Shown one piece after another: positions 34,241 to 44,819 of a stretch of 64,000 nt of DNA. Within the stretch, counting starts at the first letter, position 1. Each line of letters begins with the position of its first letter. The translations under genes and the position numbers were made by a program. Source of the DNA: Adiantum capillus-veneris (lineage: Eukaryota; Streptophyta; Polypodiopsida; Polypodiales; Pteridaceae); NCBI GenBank assembly GCA_014529385.2, contig CM043969.1, positions 72,504,676 through 72,568,675 on the forward strand, in the 5' to 3' direction. The notes under the pieces are model-generated. The model did not search any database. It was not told where the DNA came from and saw nothing but the letters and a program-made list of their open reading frames with translations.

Positions 34241-35715
34241 TGAAACCGGCCTGTTCAATCCAAACAGGGCGGTAGACTTTACTTTAAACCTTGATTTAGC
34301 TTTCACCCATTATTAGTCGTCTATTTTACCTGTACTTTCAAGACACAACAAAGGGGAGAGGGATACATGCTGCTAGATTGCACGTGTATGAGTAGACCGA
34401 CACCAGATTGGCCCCTAACTTAGGCGCCCCTTTCGGTATTTTTTTATTGTTCAAAAGAGGGAATAAACGCTGTGGTTCCCTACAAGCTGCCCCGCACAAA
34501 CTCGGCTGAATTTTCACTGTTCTTGCCCGATTTCGGCAGCATAACTGTACTAGAACCCTTCACAGTTAGTATTCCCACGCATTGACTGACTTTCCCGACG
34601 CATACGGGCACTTTGCAAAACCTGGCGAGAATCTGCAGCACGCTGAATTCTCTGTTTTCAGCCCTGAAAATGCGCCAGATCACCTGTACAGCGGTCCCCT
34701 TGCGTCCCCGAACTTCCTGGGGGTATTAGGGTCCGTTTAGGGCCAAAACCCTAAACCTGCAAAAATACACAGCAGGCTGTATTTTACTGTTTCGGGCTCC
34801 GTTTCGCGTGCCGGTCGCATCCGTAGCAAGTCCTCGAGCTCTCGCACCTGTAGGGCTACTTGCCCTTTGAATCGGACGAGATTTCTGGCGTGAAACCTCT
34901 CCGAATTCACCTGTACCTGCGGGGGGATTAGCCGCTAGCTAATCCAGTACCTGTGCAAGAGGCTCTTGCCTCGGCAATCGCGCATGAACCCACACTACTG
35001 TACATTGGTCAAATGAAGAGCCCACTAGAGGGGCATAACATACTGCCAAAGGGGAGAGAGAGGGCAGTGCGTAGCGTGCAGGGCATCACTCCTGGCACCG
35101 CACTGTGCATAAGAGGGAAAGCAAGCACTCCATAGCTCTTAACCTGTGACAGGCTGAAAATGAGCCTCTTTTCTCTTCAAATTCAGCGCCCCCTTCTCTT
35201 GCATGAGGAAAGTGCACCAGAAGGTGCCACTTGGCACATTTATAAGCATTTTCCCGTTTCGGGGTTGCCGCCTAAAAATATCCCAACCGGTTGCCCAGTT
35301 GACTTCACGGCAGAGTAAGAAAATGTTCCCTTTGTCATTCCGGAGGTAATGACGTCAACACATTTTCAGGTCCCAAAATAGCAGTTCCCTAAATTTTAGG
35401 AGATGCTGCCATTGTATCTTTCTAGGTCATCCGACCCTCTTTGTACACTGTGGCCACATCCAGAACTGAAATGTAGCCTCTGTAGCAAAGGATTCCACTT
35501 GGGCTAGTCAATGACCCCACTTGGCTAACCATAGTCCTTGTCCAACCTTAGTGCTCTCTTGCCCTCAGGCCTGGACTCCCTCTGGACAATTCCACACTAG
35601 CTATGCAATGCAGGGCAGTTAGATTTCGCGAGGGGTGTTACCGAAAAGTGAAAATAAATAGATAATAAGAAAGAAATCAACAAAAAGGATAGATAGTAGT
35701 CACATGTTGGTGACA
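34241..35715 (-). repeat. Element 2 left LTR (3' LTR)
   Basis: It starts TGAAACCGGCCTG and ends TTGGTGACA, followed by the PPT complement TACCCCCCTCTTGAAA. It contains GGCGCCCCTTTCGGTATTTT (about 34424), AAACCCTAAACCTGC (about 34746) and GGGGATTAGCCGCTAGCTAA (about 34923). Confidence 0.95.
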
Positions 35716-36288
35716 TACCCCCCTCTTGAAATCTCAAACGTCCTCGTTTGCATCTATGTCGTACATGCTTACTGTCAACACTGATGTATTCAACACCTGT
35801 CGACACATATACGACACATACATGCTCATTGTCAACCCCGGTGTATTCAACACCTCGTCGACTCATGTATTGCCTGCGTGTGAACCTTGTCCCAATGACA
35901 TAGTGGTAGCTGCGCACTCTGCCATTGCTTTGAGTCACTAACTTTCCCATGACAAAATGGTAGCTGCACATTTTGCCACTCTCTTATAGTACACGTTGGA
36001 TCCCGTAACACTTTCGAGCATACCCAAACCGACAGTTTAAGAATGCAGTTACACATGTACTCTTTAATAGAAGCAACTACTGTATCCTTGACAAACTGAC
36101 AAGAAATACTCACTTCTATAGCACTAACCAAACTTTTGGACATTCCATAAGAGCAATTGCCAAACTGACAATCTGTACAGCTCTAACATTCATGTAACAG
36201 GTATTTGATTTGAGCTCACTTTAAATACCATGTACATCATTTGTTTCAGAAGCCATTGTCACACTGACAATCCATTTAGCTTTGAAAC
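35716..36288 (-). other. Element 2 PPT and 3' untranslated region
   Basis: The PPT (35716-35731) reads TTTCAAGAGGGGGGTA in element orientation. The rest contains a short duplicated segment (GTATTCAACACCT, at about 35787 and 35841) and a repeated ATGGTAGCTGC(A/G)CA motif. No open frame of note is present. Confidence 0.75.
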
Positions 36289-38973
36289 TCAAGGGGTCAA
36301 GGTAGGTTGCAAATCGAAGGCTTCAAGGTAAAGTGATAACACAGTTGGTGACTCTGCAAGTTCACCTTCTTCCATCCACTTAGCATCCATTGGTGGATAG
36401 TTTCTGAACTTTACCAAGTAACGCCTAGCAACCTTGTCTTTCACTTTCCTTTCTTTGTGTGCCAAAATCTGTTCCGGGACCAAGATCTCGTCAAGTTCCT
36501 CGACTTCCGGCTGATCTTCAGCTGGCATATCTTCTGGCACATCACCCACATAAGGTCTGAGAAGACTCACATGAAACGCATTGTGAATCTTCCAACTGTC
36601 AGGCAATTTCAGCCTATATGCAACATCACTGATTATGTCGCATACTTGAAAAGGCCCATAGTAACGCATGCTGAGCTTTGGAAATAGTCTTTCCTTGCCC
36701 TTCATCTTCTTTAACCTTGCCTTTTCAAAGCGTAAAAGCACCCAATCACCAAGTGAAAATACCACTTCACGACGGTGACGATCAGCTGCTTTCTTTTGTT
36801 TTGCCTGAGTCCTTTCTAAGGCCACTTTGACCTTCTTGTACATTTCATCCATGTCCTGAACATACTTATCTGCTTCAAATATCTTGTCCTTTGTATGCAG
36901 TATGGGAGGAACTTTCTTGCCACCTTCAACTATCTCAAAAGGTGCCTTGCCAGTTGATGAATGCACTGTATTATTGTATGCATACTCCACCAATGGCAAA
37001 TACTGCTCCCACTTTCCTTTATGCTCTGACACATAACACTTCAGCAGATCTAGGACAATAGAATTTGCCTCTTCTGACTGCCCATCTGTTTGAGGATGAA
37101 ATGACGAAGAGAATTTGAGCGTTGTGCCCATATTCTCAAACAAGCCTCTCCAGAACAAACTTGTCATGCGTGGATCACGGTCGCTAACAATCGACTTTGG
37201 CATGCCATGATACTTGAAAATATTGCTCATAAACAAGCGTGCCATCTGATCTGGCTTTATCTTCTTCCTGACAGGAATAAAATGAGCCTGTTTGCTGAAT
37301 GTGCAAATAATGGTCCAAATACCATCGTTTCCTGTCGGCGTTCTCGGAAGATCAAAGATAAAATCCATAGCAATACTTTCCCATGGTTTATCTGGAATAG
37401 GTAGTGGTTGCAATAACCCTGGTGCCTTTTGCCTGTCAAACTTGACCTTTTGGCATATTAGGCATTCTCTCACAAAGGCATCTACATCTCTTCTCAATGT
37501 AGGCCAGTAGAAGAATGTCTCAACCGCTTTAACTGTAGCATCGATACCACGATGCCCTGCATACGGTGGGACATGACTCTCTTCCATAACTTTGCGTCGC
37601 AATGGCTTTGTGACACACAATCTGCCATGCATCATCATGAACCCGTCTTTAAGAAGATAGTGTTCATGACGTTGTCCATCCATTAGCTGCTCGAAGACCC
37701 TTGCAAAATCTTCATCATTTGCATACTGTTCTCTCATATCATCAAGTTCATGATGATAAGGAATTGACACAGCTGAAATTTGTGGCTTCCTTGACAAGGC
37801 ATCAGCCACAACGTTCTTCTTGCCTTCCACATGCACAATCTGAAAATGGAACATGGACAAGATATTTGCCCATCGCATATGCTTCTCAGATAACTTTTTC
37901 TGTGTCAAGAAGTATCGCAAGGTCTGATGGTCCGTTTGGACAACAAAGTCTGCACCTAGCAGGTAGTGTTTCCAACTTAAGAGCGCATGAATCACAGCCA
38001 GTAACTCTTTCTCATAGACCTGCACGGTCATCTCTGGCCCTTGCAAAATTCTGCTCTCATAGGCTACTACCCTGCCATCTTGCATTAGCACTGCACCAAT
38101 GCTACTACCGCAGGCATCACACTGGACCACAAATGACTTCCTAAGATCTGGCAACACAATGACTGGATCTGAAGTCATCTTTTCCTTTAAGAGATTAAAA
38201 GCTGAAATCTCTTTTTGTGTCCATCTAAAGGTGACTGCCTTCTTTTGAAGAGCATGTAAAGGTGAAGCAATCTCAGCGAAATTTCGGATAAACCTTCTGT
38301 AATAGGAGCATAGTCCCAAAAAGCTTCGGACATCATGCACCGTCTTCAAATTTGGCCATGACTTGATCGCTTCAACTTTTGCAGGATCCATTCTAACACC
38401 ATCCTTTGAGACAAGGTGTCCCAGAAAGTGAATCTCTTCCAGAAAAAACTCTCTTTTCTTTGCATTGATGAGCAACCTATGACTGCGTAGCTCTTTGAAC
38501 ACAATGGCCAAGTGATGCCTATGCTCCTCTTCATTCTTTGAATAGACTATCATGTCATCAAAGAATGTATCAACAAACTGTTGGTGTGGACGGAAAATTC
38601 TGTCCATCATCCTATTGAACGTAGCAGGAGCATTTGTGAGACCAAAGGGCATCACTAAAAATTCGTAAAGGCCAAACGTCGTTCTAAAAGCAGTCTTGTG
38701 CACATCCTCTGATCTAATGCGGATCTGATGGTACCCACTCTTTAGATCTATCCTGCTAAACATAGCTGCTCCTTCTAATTTGTCCATAATATCATCAATT
38801 CTAGGTATAGGGAACCTATTCTTGATGGTATTCTTGTTCAATGCACGGTAGTCTATGCACATACGCCATGAGCCATCCTTTTTCTGCACCAACAACACTG
38901 GAGAACAGAATGGAGATGAATTGGGCTGAATCAGCCCCTTTTCTAACAGCTCCTGTACTTTGCCCATTATCTC
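36289..38973 (-). CDS. Element 2 Pol: RT, RNase H, integrase, chromodomain
   Basis: The 892-residue open frame is intact. RT has MCIDYRALNKNT (about residue 36), RIDLKSGYHQIR, FGLTNAPATF and FFDD at about 135-138. RNase H has QCDACGSSIGAV, YEKELLAVIHAL, QTDHQTLRYF and VADALSRKP. Integrase has GHRGIDATVKAVETFFYWP with CLICQKVKF, MDFIFDLPRT, VSDRDPRMTS and HPQTDGQSEEAN. The C-terminus has WVLLRFEKARL, IHNAFHVSLLRPYVG and a chromodomain-like RRYLVKFRNYPPMDAKW. In integrase the stretch WTIICTFSKQAHF departs from the WT(I/V)(I/V)DRFSKQAHF of elements 1 and 4. Translation would depend on reading past the TAG at 38974. Confidence 0.95.
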   Translation of the reverse strand, partial: EIMGKVQELLEKGLIQPNSSPFCSPVLLVQKKDGSWRMCIDYRALNKNTIKNRFPIPRIDDIMDKLEGAAMFSRIDLKSGYHQIRIRSEDVHKTAFRTTFGLYEFLVMPFGLTNAPATFNRMMDRIFRPHQQFVDTFFDDMIVYSKNEEEHRHHLAIVFKELRSHRLLINAKKREFFLEEIHFLGHLVSKDGVRMDPAKVEAIKSWPNLKTVHDVRSFLGLCSYYRRFIRNFAEIASPLHALQKKAVTFRWTQKEISAFNLLKEKMTSDPVIVLPDLRKSFVVQCDACGSSIGAVLMQDGRVVAYESRILQGPEMTVQVYEKELLAVIHALLSWKHYLLGADFVVQTDHQTLRYFLTQKKLSEKHMRWANILSMFHFQIVHVEGKKNVVADALSRKPQISAVSIPYHHELDDMREQYANDEDFARVFEQLMDGQRHEHYLLKDGFMMMHGRLCVTKPLRRKVMEESHVPPYAGHRGIDATVKAVETFFYWPTLRRDVDAFVRECLICQKVKFDRQKAPGLLQPLPIPDKPWESIAMDFIFDLPRTPTGNDGIWTIICTFSKQAHFIPVRKKIKPDQMARLFMSNIFKYHGMPKSIVSDRDPRMTSLFWRGLFENMGTTLKFSSSFHPQTDGQSEEANSIVLDLLKCYVSEHKGKWEQYLPLVEYAYNNTVHSSTGKAPFEIVEGGKKVPPILHTKDKIFEADKYVQDMDEMYKKVKVALERTQAKQKKAADRHRREVVFSLGDWVLLRFEKARLKKMKGKERLFPKLSMRYYGPFQVCDIISDVAYRLKLPDSWKIHNAFHVSLLRPYVGDVPEDMPAEDQPEVEELDEILVPEQILAHKERKVKDKVARRYLVKFRNYPPMDAKWMEEGELAESPTVLSLYLEAFDLQPTLTP

Positions 38974-39875
38974 TTTCTACTGAGCCGCACTAACCCTGTA
39001 CGGAGGCTTATTTGGTGGGCTACTGCCTGGCACCAAATCTATCGGATGGTCCTCGGGTCTCTCTGGCGGTAATTGAGACGGTAATGAATCGGAAAAACAG
39101 TCACTATACTGTTGTAAAAACATTGACCTTTCTTTATCTAGCACAGATAAATTTGATTCATCACAATCTGACACTTCTCGTGCAAAAACCAAGTACGCAG
39201 AAAGATGCTTTTTCATTACAGAAGTAATAGCAGAAGCTGATACAGTAGGAATAGACTCCCCTTTAAGCTTTACATCCAGAATGTGAGTCTTTCCCCTGCT
39301 CTGTACAGCGATCTTTTTGTTGTAGGCATCCATGATTCCCTGTACACGAAACAACCAAGGAATACCTGACAACACATCACATCCGTCCAGTGGCATGATG
39401 TAAAATTCTTCAGCATCTACATAGGACTGGATATGTAGACGTAACTTTCCAATGATGGGTGTCACAGCCTCTGTATGGCCAGGACATGCCAAACCTGCCT
39501 CTGCTGTATACCCCATCTCTTCAGGTCTGATTCCCAACTTTGAAGCCAATTCTGGGGAAATGAAGTTGGCTTTGGCATCTGGATCAAAGAAGATAAGCAC
39601 TGTTTGATCCCTGACCTTTCCCCATGCTCTGCAAAGCTCACTTGCATCTGAATTTGGCTTGTCGCCCACCATATCTAGCACTAGACCAGCCATGGGCTTC
39701 TTTCCTTTCCTGTCCTCCTTGTCTTCAGAATCAGCTGGCCTTTTCTTTGTAGGACAATTGTAAGCAATGTGGCCAGGCTGCTCACATATAAAGCATTTGT
39801 TCTCTGTCCTCAGGACCTTCTTTTGCTCTTCTGACTTGCGAGGAAAACGTCTTTTCCTTTTTTCGCTGGTCCCTT
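38974..39875 (-). CDS. Element 2 zinc knuckle and protease region
   Basis: In the frame -1 to gag the sequence is open from about 39875 and contains a canonical zinc knuckle CFICEQPGHIAYNC (about 39750-39790). A retropepsin-like domain follows: TVLIFFDPDAKANFISPELA, VTPIIGKLRLH, LDGCDVLSGIPW. The catalytic triplet is DPD, not D-(S/T)-G. The frame ends at TAG (38974-38976), which stands where a sense codon links to KEIMGKVQELLEKG of RT. It also covers the PEDHPIDLVPGSSPPNKPPY spacer typical before chromovirus RT. Confidence 0.85.
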
Positions 39876-41352
39876 TTCTGATTCAGCCGTAGCTTTATCT
39901 TTCCCTGCGTTGGCTGACTCCTGAGTCCCTTTAGGAGCCTCATTGGGAACGTGCTTCTTGGCTGAATTTTTCTTGCCTGATCCTGCCTTGACGCCAGTGT
40001 TAAATTCACAATCTTCTCCCTTGAGCAAACCATTGCCAGTGTTTGCTACCTCGATGAGTTGCGTCAAAGTAGTGACTTTTGTCTTTGTGCAGTATTTTCT
40101 CAATCCTTTGGGTAGGCCACAACAGTATTTTTCAATCTGTTCTGTCAATGGCACAAACCTATAGGAAGTTACTGGAAGTAGAGCTTTCCAAAACTTTCGA
40201 TTGTAATCATCCAGATTTTTGCAAGTGGCAGCATTTAGCTGGTGCCATTCTGTCATGACATCTGCTTCAAAGTCATCAGATAACCATGCTGCTGCAAAAA
40301 TCTGCTTGAAGTAAATCCATGTGGACGGAGCTTGCCCTTGAAGCAATAAAGTTGTCCACCATTGTCCCGCATTCCCTGTCAAGAAAGTGGCTGCCTTGCG
40401 GACCTTTGAAGCCTCTGTAAAGTTTCCCCTTGCATAGGCCTTGTCAAACTGCTGGAGGAATGAGAGAGCCTTCTTCCTGTCATGAAACCTTGTAAAGGTC
40501 GTGAATGACACACCTTTGCCACCTTCTTTGTACGGAGTTGGCCTCTCCAGCGGTGTTAAATTGTCATATGGAAGTGACTGAAACATGGGAACACTATTAG
40601 GGTTTATTTGTGTTCCTTGGCCGCTATTAACTTGACCTGGAAATGCCATATTTGGCTGCTGATTTGTAATTCCAGCCATACCAAAATTTGCCTGTGGCAT
40701 CCTAAATTGGCCCTGAGTGCTCTGAAACCCTGATTGCATACCCATGACACTGTACATGGGGTTAGGCATCATCGTTTGAGCACCCTCAAACACTGTTCCT
40801 GGCGTGTAAAACTGATTTCCAGGTGCATGACCAGCCATGCTCTGGAATACGGATCCACCTTCAAAATAGCCAGGGTGTACTGAAGGTGGTGGGAAGACCT
40901 GTTGCATAGCCTGTAGGTTGCTTCCCTGCCCATTAGAACCAGCTATAGGCTGCTGAAAGGTGGCGGGCTGAACTGGTACAGCTTGAAAGACTGGCATCTC
41001 AGCCACCTGTTCTTGCACCTTAGGCATAGGTTGTGGAGACTGCATGTTCTCCGTCAAGTGTACAGGTGTTTCCATTGACTGTGCGGTATGAATCACCTGT
41101 GCTCGAGTCTTAACAGGCTTTTGAATATGATCCAGTGACCCAACTTGCTGAGACGGAACAGGAGGTTGCAGAAAGGCTAAAAACCTCGGGTTCTGCATTA
41201 CTTGTGTAAACATAGCCACAGCAGTAGCTAACTGGGTCCTGAATATATCGTCATCTGTCTGTGGTGGTCTTGAGGACTCACCCACTTCATGTGTCTGTTG
41301 ACCCTGTGAAGAGGAAACCTCTTCAGTCACATCATCTGGTTTGTCAGCCATA
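39875..41352 (-). CDS. Element 2 Gag
   Basis: The frame is open from 41402, but a Met at about 41350 (MADKPDDVTEEVSS) is the likelier start. The N-terminal 250 residues are Gln/Pro/Met-rich and low-complexity. The capsid region has GVSFTTFTRFHDRKKALSFL, then GNAGQWWTTLLLQGQAPSTW and EQIEKYCCGLPKGLRKYC. The frame runs into a Lys-rich tail and ends at 39810 without its zinc knuckle. The knuckle lies in the overlapping -1 frame (see next entry), so a one-base change near an A6 run at about 39870 has occurred. Confidence 0.85.
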
Positions 41353-41439
41353 ATTGCAATTCCCTGTGTCTGGTCTATGATCCCCTGTGTCTTCAAGCCC
41401 AAAACTGACCAAGGCTCACTTCTATGGGAAAAAGTGATT

Positions 41440-41459
41440 TAATCCCGTCGATGGAACCA
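41440..41459 (-). promoter_or_regulatory. Primer binding site of element 2, not initiator-Met type
   Basis: On the minus strand the LTR end GGTTTCA is followed directly by TGGTTCCATCGACGGGATTA. TGG is the expected complement of tRNA CCA. The following bases differ from the TATCAGAGC used by the other elements, so another tRNA must prime. I could not identify it. Confidence 0.65.
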
Positions 41460-42934
41460 TGAAACCGGCTTGTTCAATCCAAAAAGGGTGGTAGACTTTA
41501 CTTTAAACCTTGATTTAGCTTTCACCCATTATTAGTCGTCTATTTTACCTGTACTTTCAAGACACAACAAAGGGGAGAGGGATACAGGCTGCTAGATTGC
41601 ACGTGTATGAGTAGACCGACACCAGATTGGCCCCTAACTTAGGCGCCCCTTTCAGTATTTCTTTATTGTTCATAAGAGGGAATAAACGCTGTGGTTCCCT
41701 ACAAGCTGCCCCGCACAAACTCGGCTGAATTTTCTATGTTCCAGCCCGATTTCGGCAGCATAACTGTACTAGAACCCTTCACAGTCAGTATTCCCACGCA
41801 TTGACTGACTTTCCCGACGCATACGGGCACTTTGCAAAACCTGGCGAGAATCTGCAGCACGCTGAATTCTCTGTTTTCAGCCCTGAATATGCGCCAGATC
41901 ACCTGTACAGCGGTCCCCTTGCGTCCCCGAACTTCCTGGGGGTATTAGGGTCCGTTTAGGGCCAAAACCCTAAACCTGCAAAAATACACAGCAGGCTGTA
42001 TTTTACTGTTTCGGGCTCCGTTTCGCGTGCCGGTCGCATCCGTAGCAAGTCCTCGAGCTCCCGCACCTGTAGGGCTACTTGCCCTTTGAATGGGACGAGA
42101 TTTCTGGCGTGAAACCTCTCCGAATTCACCTGTACCTGCGGGGGGATTAGCCGCTAGCTAATCCAGTACCTGTGCAAGAGGCTCTTGCCTCGGCAATCGC
42201 GCATGAACCCACACTACTGTACATTGGTCAAATGAAGAGCCCACTAGAGGGGCATAACATACTGCCAAAGGGGAGAGAGAGGGCAGTGCGTAGTGTGCAG
42301 GGCATCACTCCTGGCACCGCACTGTGCATAAGAGGGAAAGCAAGCACTCCATAGCTCTTAACCTGTGACAGGCTGAAAATGAGCCTCTTTTCTCTTCAAA
42401 TTCAGCGCCCCCTTCTCTTGCATGAGGAAAGTGCACCAGAAGGTGCCACTTGGCACATTTATAAGCATTTTCCCGTTTCGGGGTTGCCGCCTAAAAATAT
42501 CCCAACCGGTTGCCCAGTTGACTTCACGGCAGAGTAAGAAAATGTTCCCTTTGTCATTCCGGAGGTAATGACGTCAACACATTTTCAGGTCCCAAAATAG
42601 CAGTTCCCTAAATTTTAGGAGATGCTGCCATTGTATCTTTCTAGGTCATCCGACCCTCTTTGTACACTGTGGCCACATCCAGAACTGAAATGTAGCCTCT
42701 GTAGCAAAGGATTCCACTTGGGCTAGTCAATGACCCCACTTGGCTAACCATAGTCCTTGTCCAACCTTAGTGCTCTCTTGCCCTCAGGCCTGGACTCCCT
42801 CTGGACAGTTCCACACTAGCTATGCAATGCAGGGCAGTTAGATTTCCCGAGGGGTGTTACCAAAAAGTGAAAGTAAATAGATAATAAGAAAGAAATCAAC
42901 AAAAAGGATAGATAGTAGTCACATGCTGTTGACA
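41460..42934 (-). repeat. Element 2 right LTR (5' LTR)
   Basis: It has the same length and layout as its partner and scattered substitutions, for example TTTCAGTATTTCTTT at about 41652 where the partner has TTTCGGTATTTTTTT. It is followed on the right by TTGTG. Confidence 0.95.
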
Positions 42935-42939
42935 TTGTG

Positions 42940-43592
42940 AGAGTTTGATCTAAGTGTTCGGATTGTCTATTTTCAATTGAATAAAGAAATACCGAAAGGG
43001 GCGTCAGTCTTTGGGGCCGACAGGGTGTCGATCTTGTGTGCGCAGTGACATTCTAGTCGTTGGACGCATCTGTGTTCTCTTTTCTTCAGAGTGCTCTATG
43101 TAAAGTTAACAGGTAATTGAAATAGTACTGCCCTCTACCGTGTACATGCCAGTTATAGTATGCGTCCTTGCGAGGAATAGCCGCACTTAGACAAGCGCAT
43201 TACCAGCTGCCCACAGAAATTTCAGCACTCTGACGCATTCTAGAAGTAGATTTCAGCCAAGGAGAACTCGTGCGGGCATCCCTCACGCGAGCAGATATCA
43301 ATAGAAGTCTCTCCCACGTAGAAATTTCTTGTACGAAACAGACATAGCCGGTATGAAGAATTTCAGCCAATAGGCTTATAAAACCATGCATCTTTATGCG
43401 TCAGAAAAGGATTTGGGACATGAAGAGTGAATTCTGTTTCGGGTTCACGTGCTTGTAACAATTCAATCGTCTAGTCTCTAGTGATGTGTTGATTTTTAGC
43501 ATTGTTTTTCTCATTTATGTGTCGTGCAGAGTCCTATAAAAAATTAAAAATAAGATTTATAGTTGTAAGATTACACTTTAGTTTATGTGACA
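42940..43592 (+). mobile_element. Plus-strand LTR B, right part
   Basis: It resumes directly after the duplicated TTGTG. It carries AATAAAGAAATACCGAAAGG (about 42980), then CGTCAGTCTTTGGGGCCGAC, and ends TTTATGTGACA immediately before a primer binding site. This fixes its orientation and 3' boundary. Confidence 0.78.
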
Positions 43593-43593
43593 G

Positions 43594-43605
43594 TGGTATC
43601 AAAGC
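43594..43605 (+). promoter_or_regulatory. Primer binding site of the LTR B element
   Basis: TGGTATCAAAGC follows LTR terminus GTGACA after one base. It differs from the usual TGGTATCAGAGC at one position. Confidence 0.8.
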
Positions 43606-43820
43606 AAGGTCCTCTAGTTTCCTTTCTTAAGGAGGGACGGTCTTTGGTAGAAAAAAAAATACCCGTCATGATAGGACAGGCATAGCAGCTTCAACGGCTC
43701 AGGCAACAGATGGCAGAATGGCAACCTGGTCTTGCTCAGCCAGAAGTGCAAAAAGTGCTTAAGACCTTTGAATAAGCATCCATGGCTGCTTTTGGTCCAC
43801 CAGCACCAATAACAATGTGG
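43606..43820 (+). pseudogene. Truncated 5' end of a gag region
   Basis: After the primer site a short frame reads QLQRLRQQMAEWQPGLAQPE then VQKVLKTFE, interrupted by stops and replaced at about 43820 by LINE sequence. It is a plausible gag start of the element whose 5' LTR is LTR B. The rest of that element is gone. Confidence 0.4.
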
Positions 43821-44815
43821 CCTTCCTTGCAATAACATGAGAGCACAAATGTAAAATATTCACACCACCACACCGCTTTGGAGTACATAGTTTATCCGTG
43901 TAAGCAAGTAGACCAAAAATGATCCAAAGTCCGAGACATGAAAGCACAAAGACGAGGAGGAGGCCAATGTAACTATGGTAGGAAAAACTCCATGTATGCC
44001 ATCAAAATGGACTCCACTATTCTAAGTCGTACATGTAGCGACCACCTAGACAATTTCCAATAATGTAATTTAGATCTAATTTTATGCTCAACCCAATCCA
44101 AGCATTTGGCATTGGTCACCGACCAAGCCAAAGGGTATCCAAGATGTTGCACAATTTGATCTGGTTTCACTATCTCACCTGGCCATAATATAGAATGCCA
44201 ATCCATCTGTTGCAATGGCAAAAGTTTAGATTTTCAGAAGTTAACATGTAGATCAACAGCCGACCCATAAATGTGCAAGGCTTTCATAATACATCAGACA
44301 TCATCCGGTTGATTTTGGGCAGAACATGGAATCATCAGCATACGCTTGCGCTACAAAATGATTGCGAGGTAGTAATTTCAATCCATGTAATTGGCCAGAT
44401 GCCGTGAAGCAATCCAAATACAGTAATAGAGGATGAGTGGCAATAGCATACAACATGGCACTCAAAGGACAACCTTGCCTGATAGAAGGACCAAGATCCC
44501 ACAATTGAGTAAGCTCACCATCAATGAAGATTGACTATGTTCATAAAGAAAGTAGACCACATTACGCATTCTGAAACCAAAGCCCAAGCCTGCCATAATC
44601 TGTGCTATGAAGTCTCCAATTGCCAATGAATAGAGTCAAATGCTTTCTCTATATCAACTTGCATGATAAGTACATCTAGTATATTTTGCATACTCAATGT
44701 CGATGAAAGCATTGAGCCGATGAAAGCATTAGCAATGTTATCCAAAATTTGTCGGAGAGGAATGAAACCATACTCAACGGCATGTATGCCGAAAAACAAA
44801 TGATCTTTAATGCGT
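43821..44815 (-). pseudogene. Degenerate LINE reverse transcriptase fragment
   Basis: Minus-strand pieces in order are: VDIEKAFDSIHW (44605-44799), the RT motif containing a catalytic Asp; SIRQGCPLSAMLYAIATHPL and AYADDSMF (44301-44504), giving catalytic YADD; MDWHSILWPGEIVKPDQIVQ and a WKLSRWSLHVRLRIVESILM segment (43973-44221); and a C-terminal GGVNILHL. Stops and frame changes occur between pieces. The motif style (QGCPLS, AYADD) is that of a plant non-LTR element and differs from the LINE in intron 1. Confidence 0.82.
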
Positions 44816-44819
44816 GTAG

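Larger units (their letters stand above)
34241..42934 (-). mobile_element. Element 2: Ty3/gypsy chromovirus, full length
   Basis: This 8.69-kb element has LTRs of exactly 1475 bp each (34241-35715 and 41460-42934), flanked by perfect TTGTG duplications (34236-34240 and 42935-42939). The interior encodes gag (530 codons), protease, RT, RNase H, integrase and a chromodomain-like C-terminus, with one frameshift in late gag and one in-frame TAG before RT. It inserted into LTR B. The PPT matches elements 1, 3 and 6. The LTRs differ only slightly by eye, so it is young. Confidence 0.95.

Noticed and set aside
41430-41459. A tRNA gene suggested by GATTTAATCCCGTCGATGGA followed by ACCA
   Set aside because: Only a 3'-end-like piece exists, placed exactly at the primer binding site; there is no D-arm or anticodon arm, and CCA is not gene-encoded in plants.
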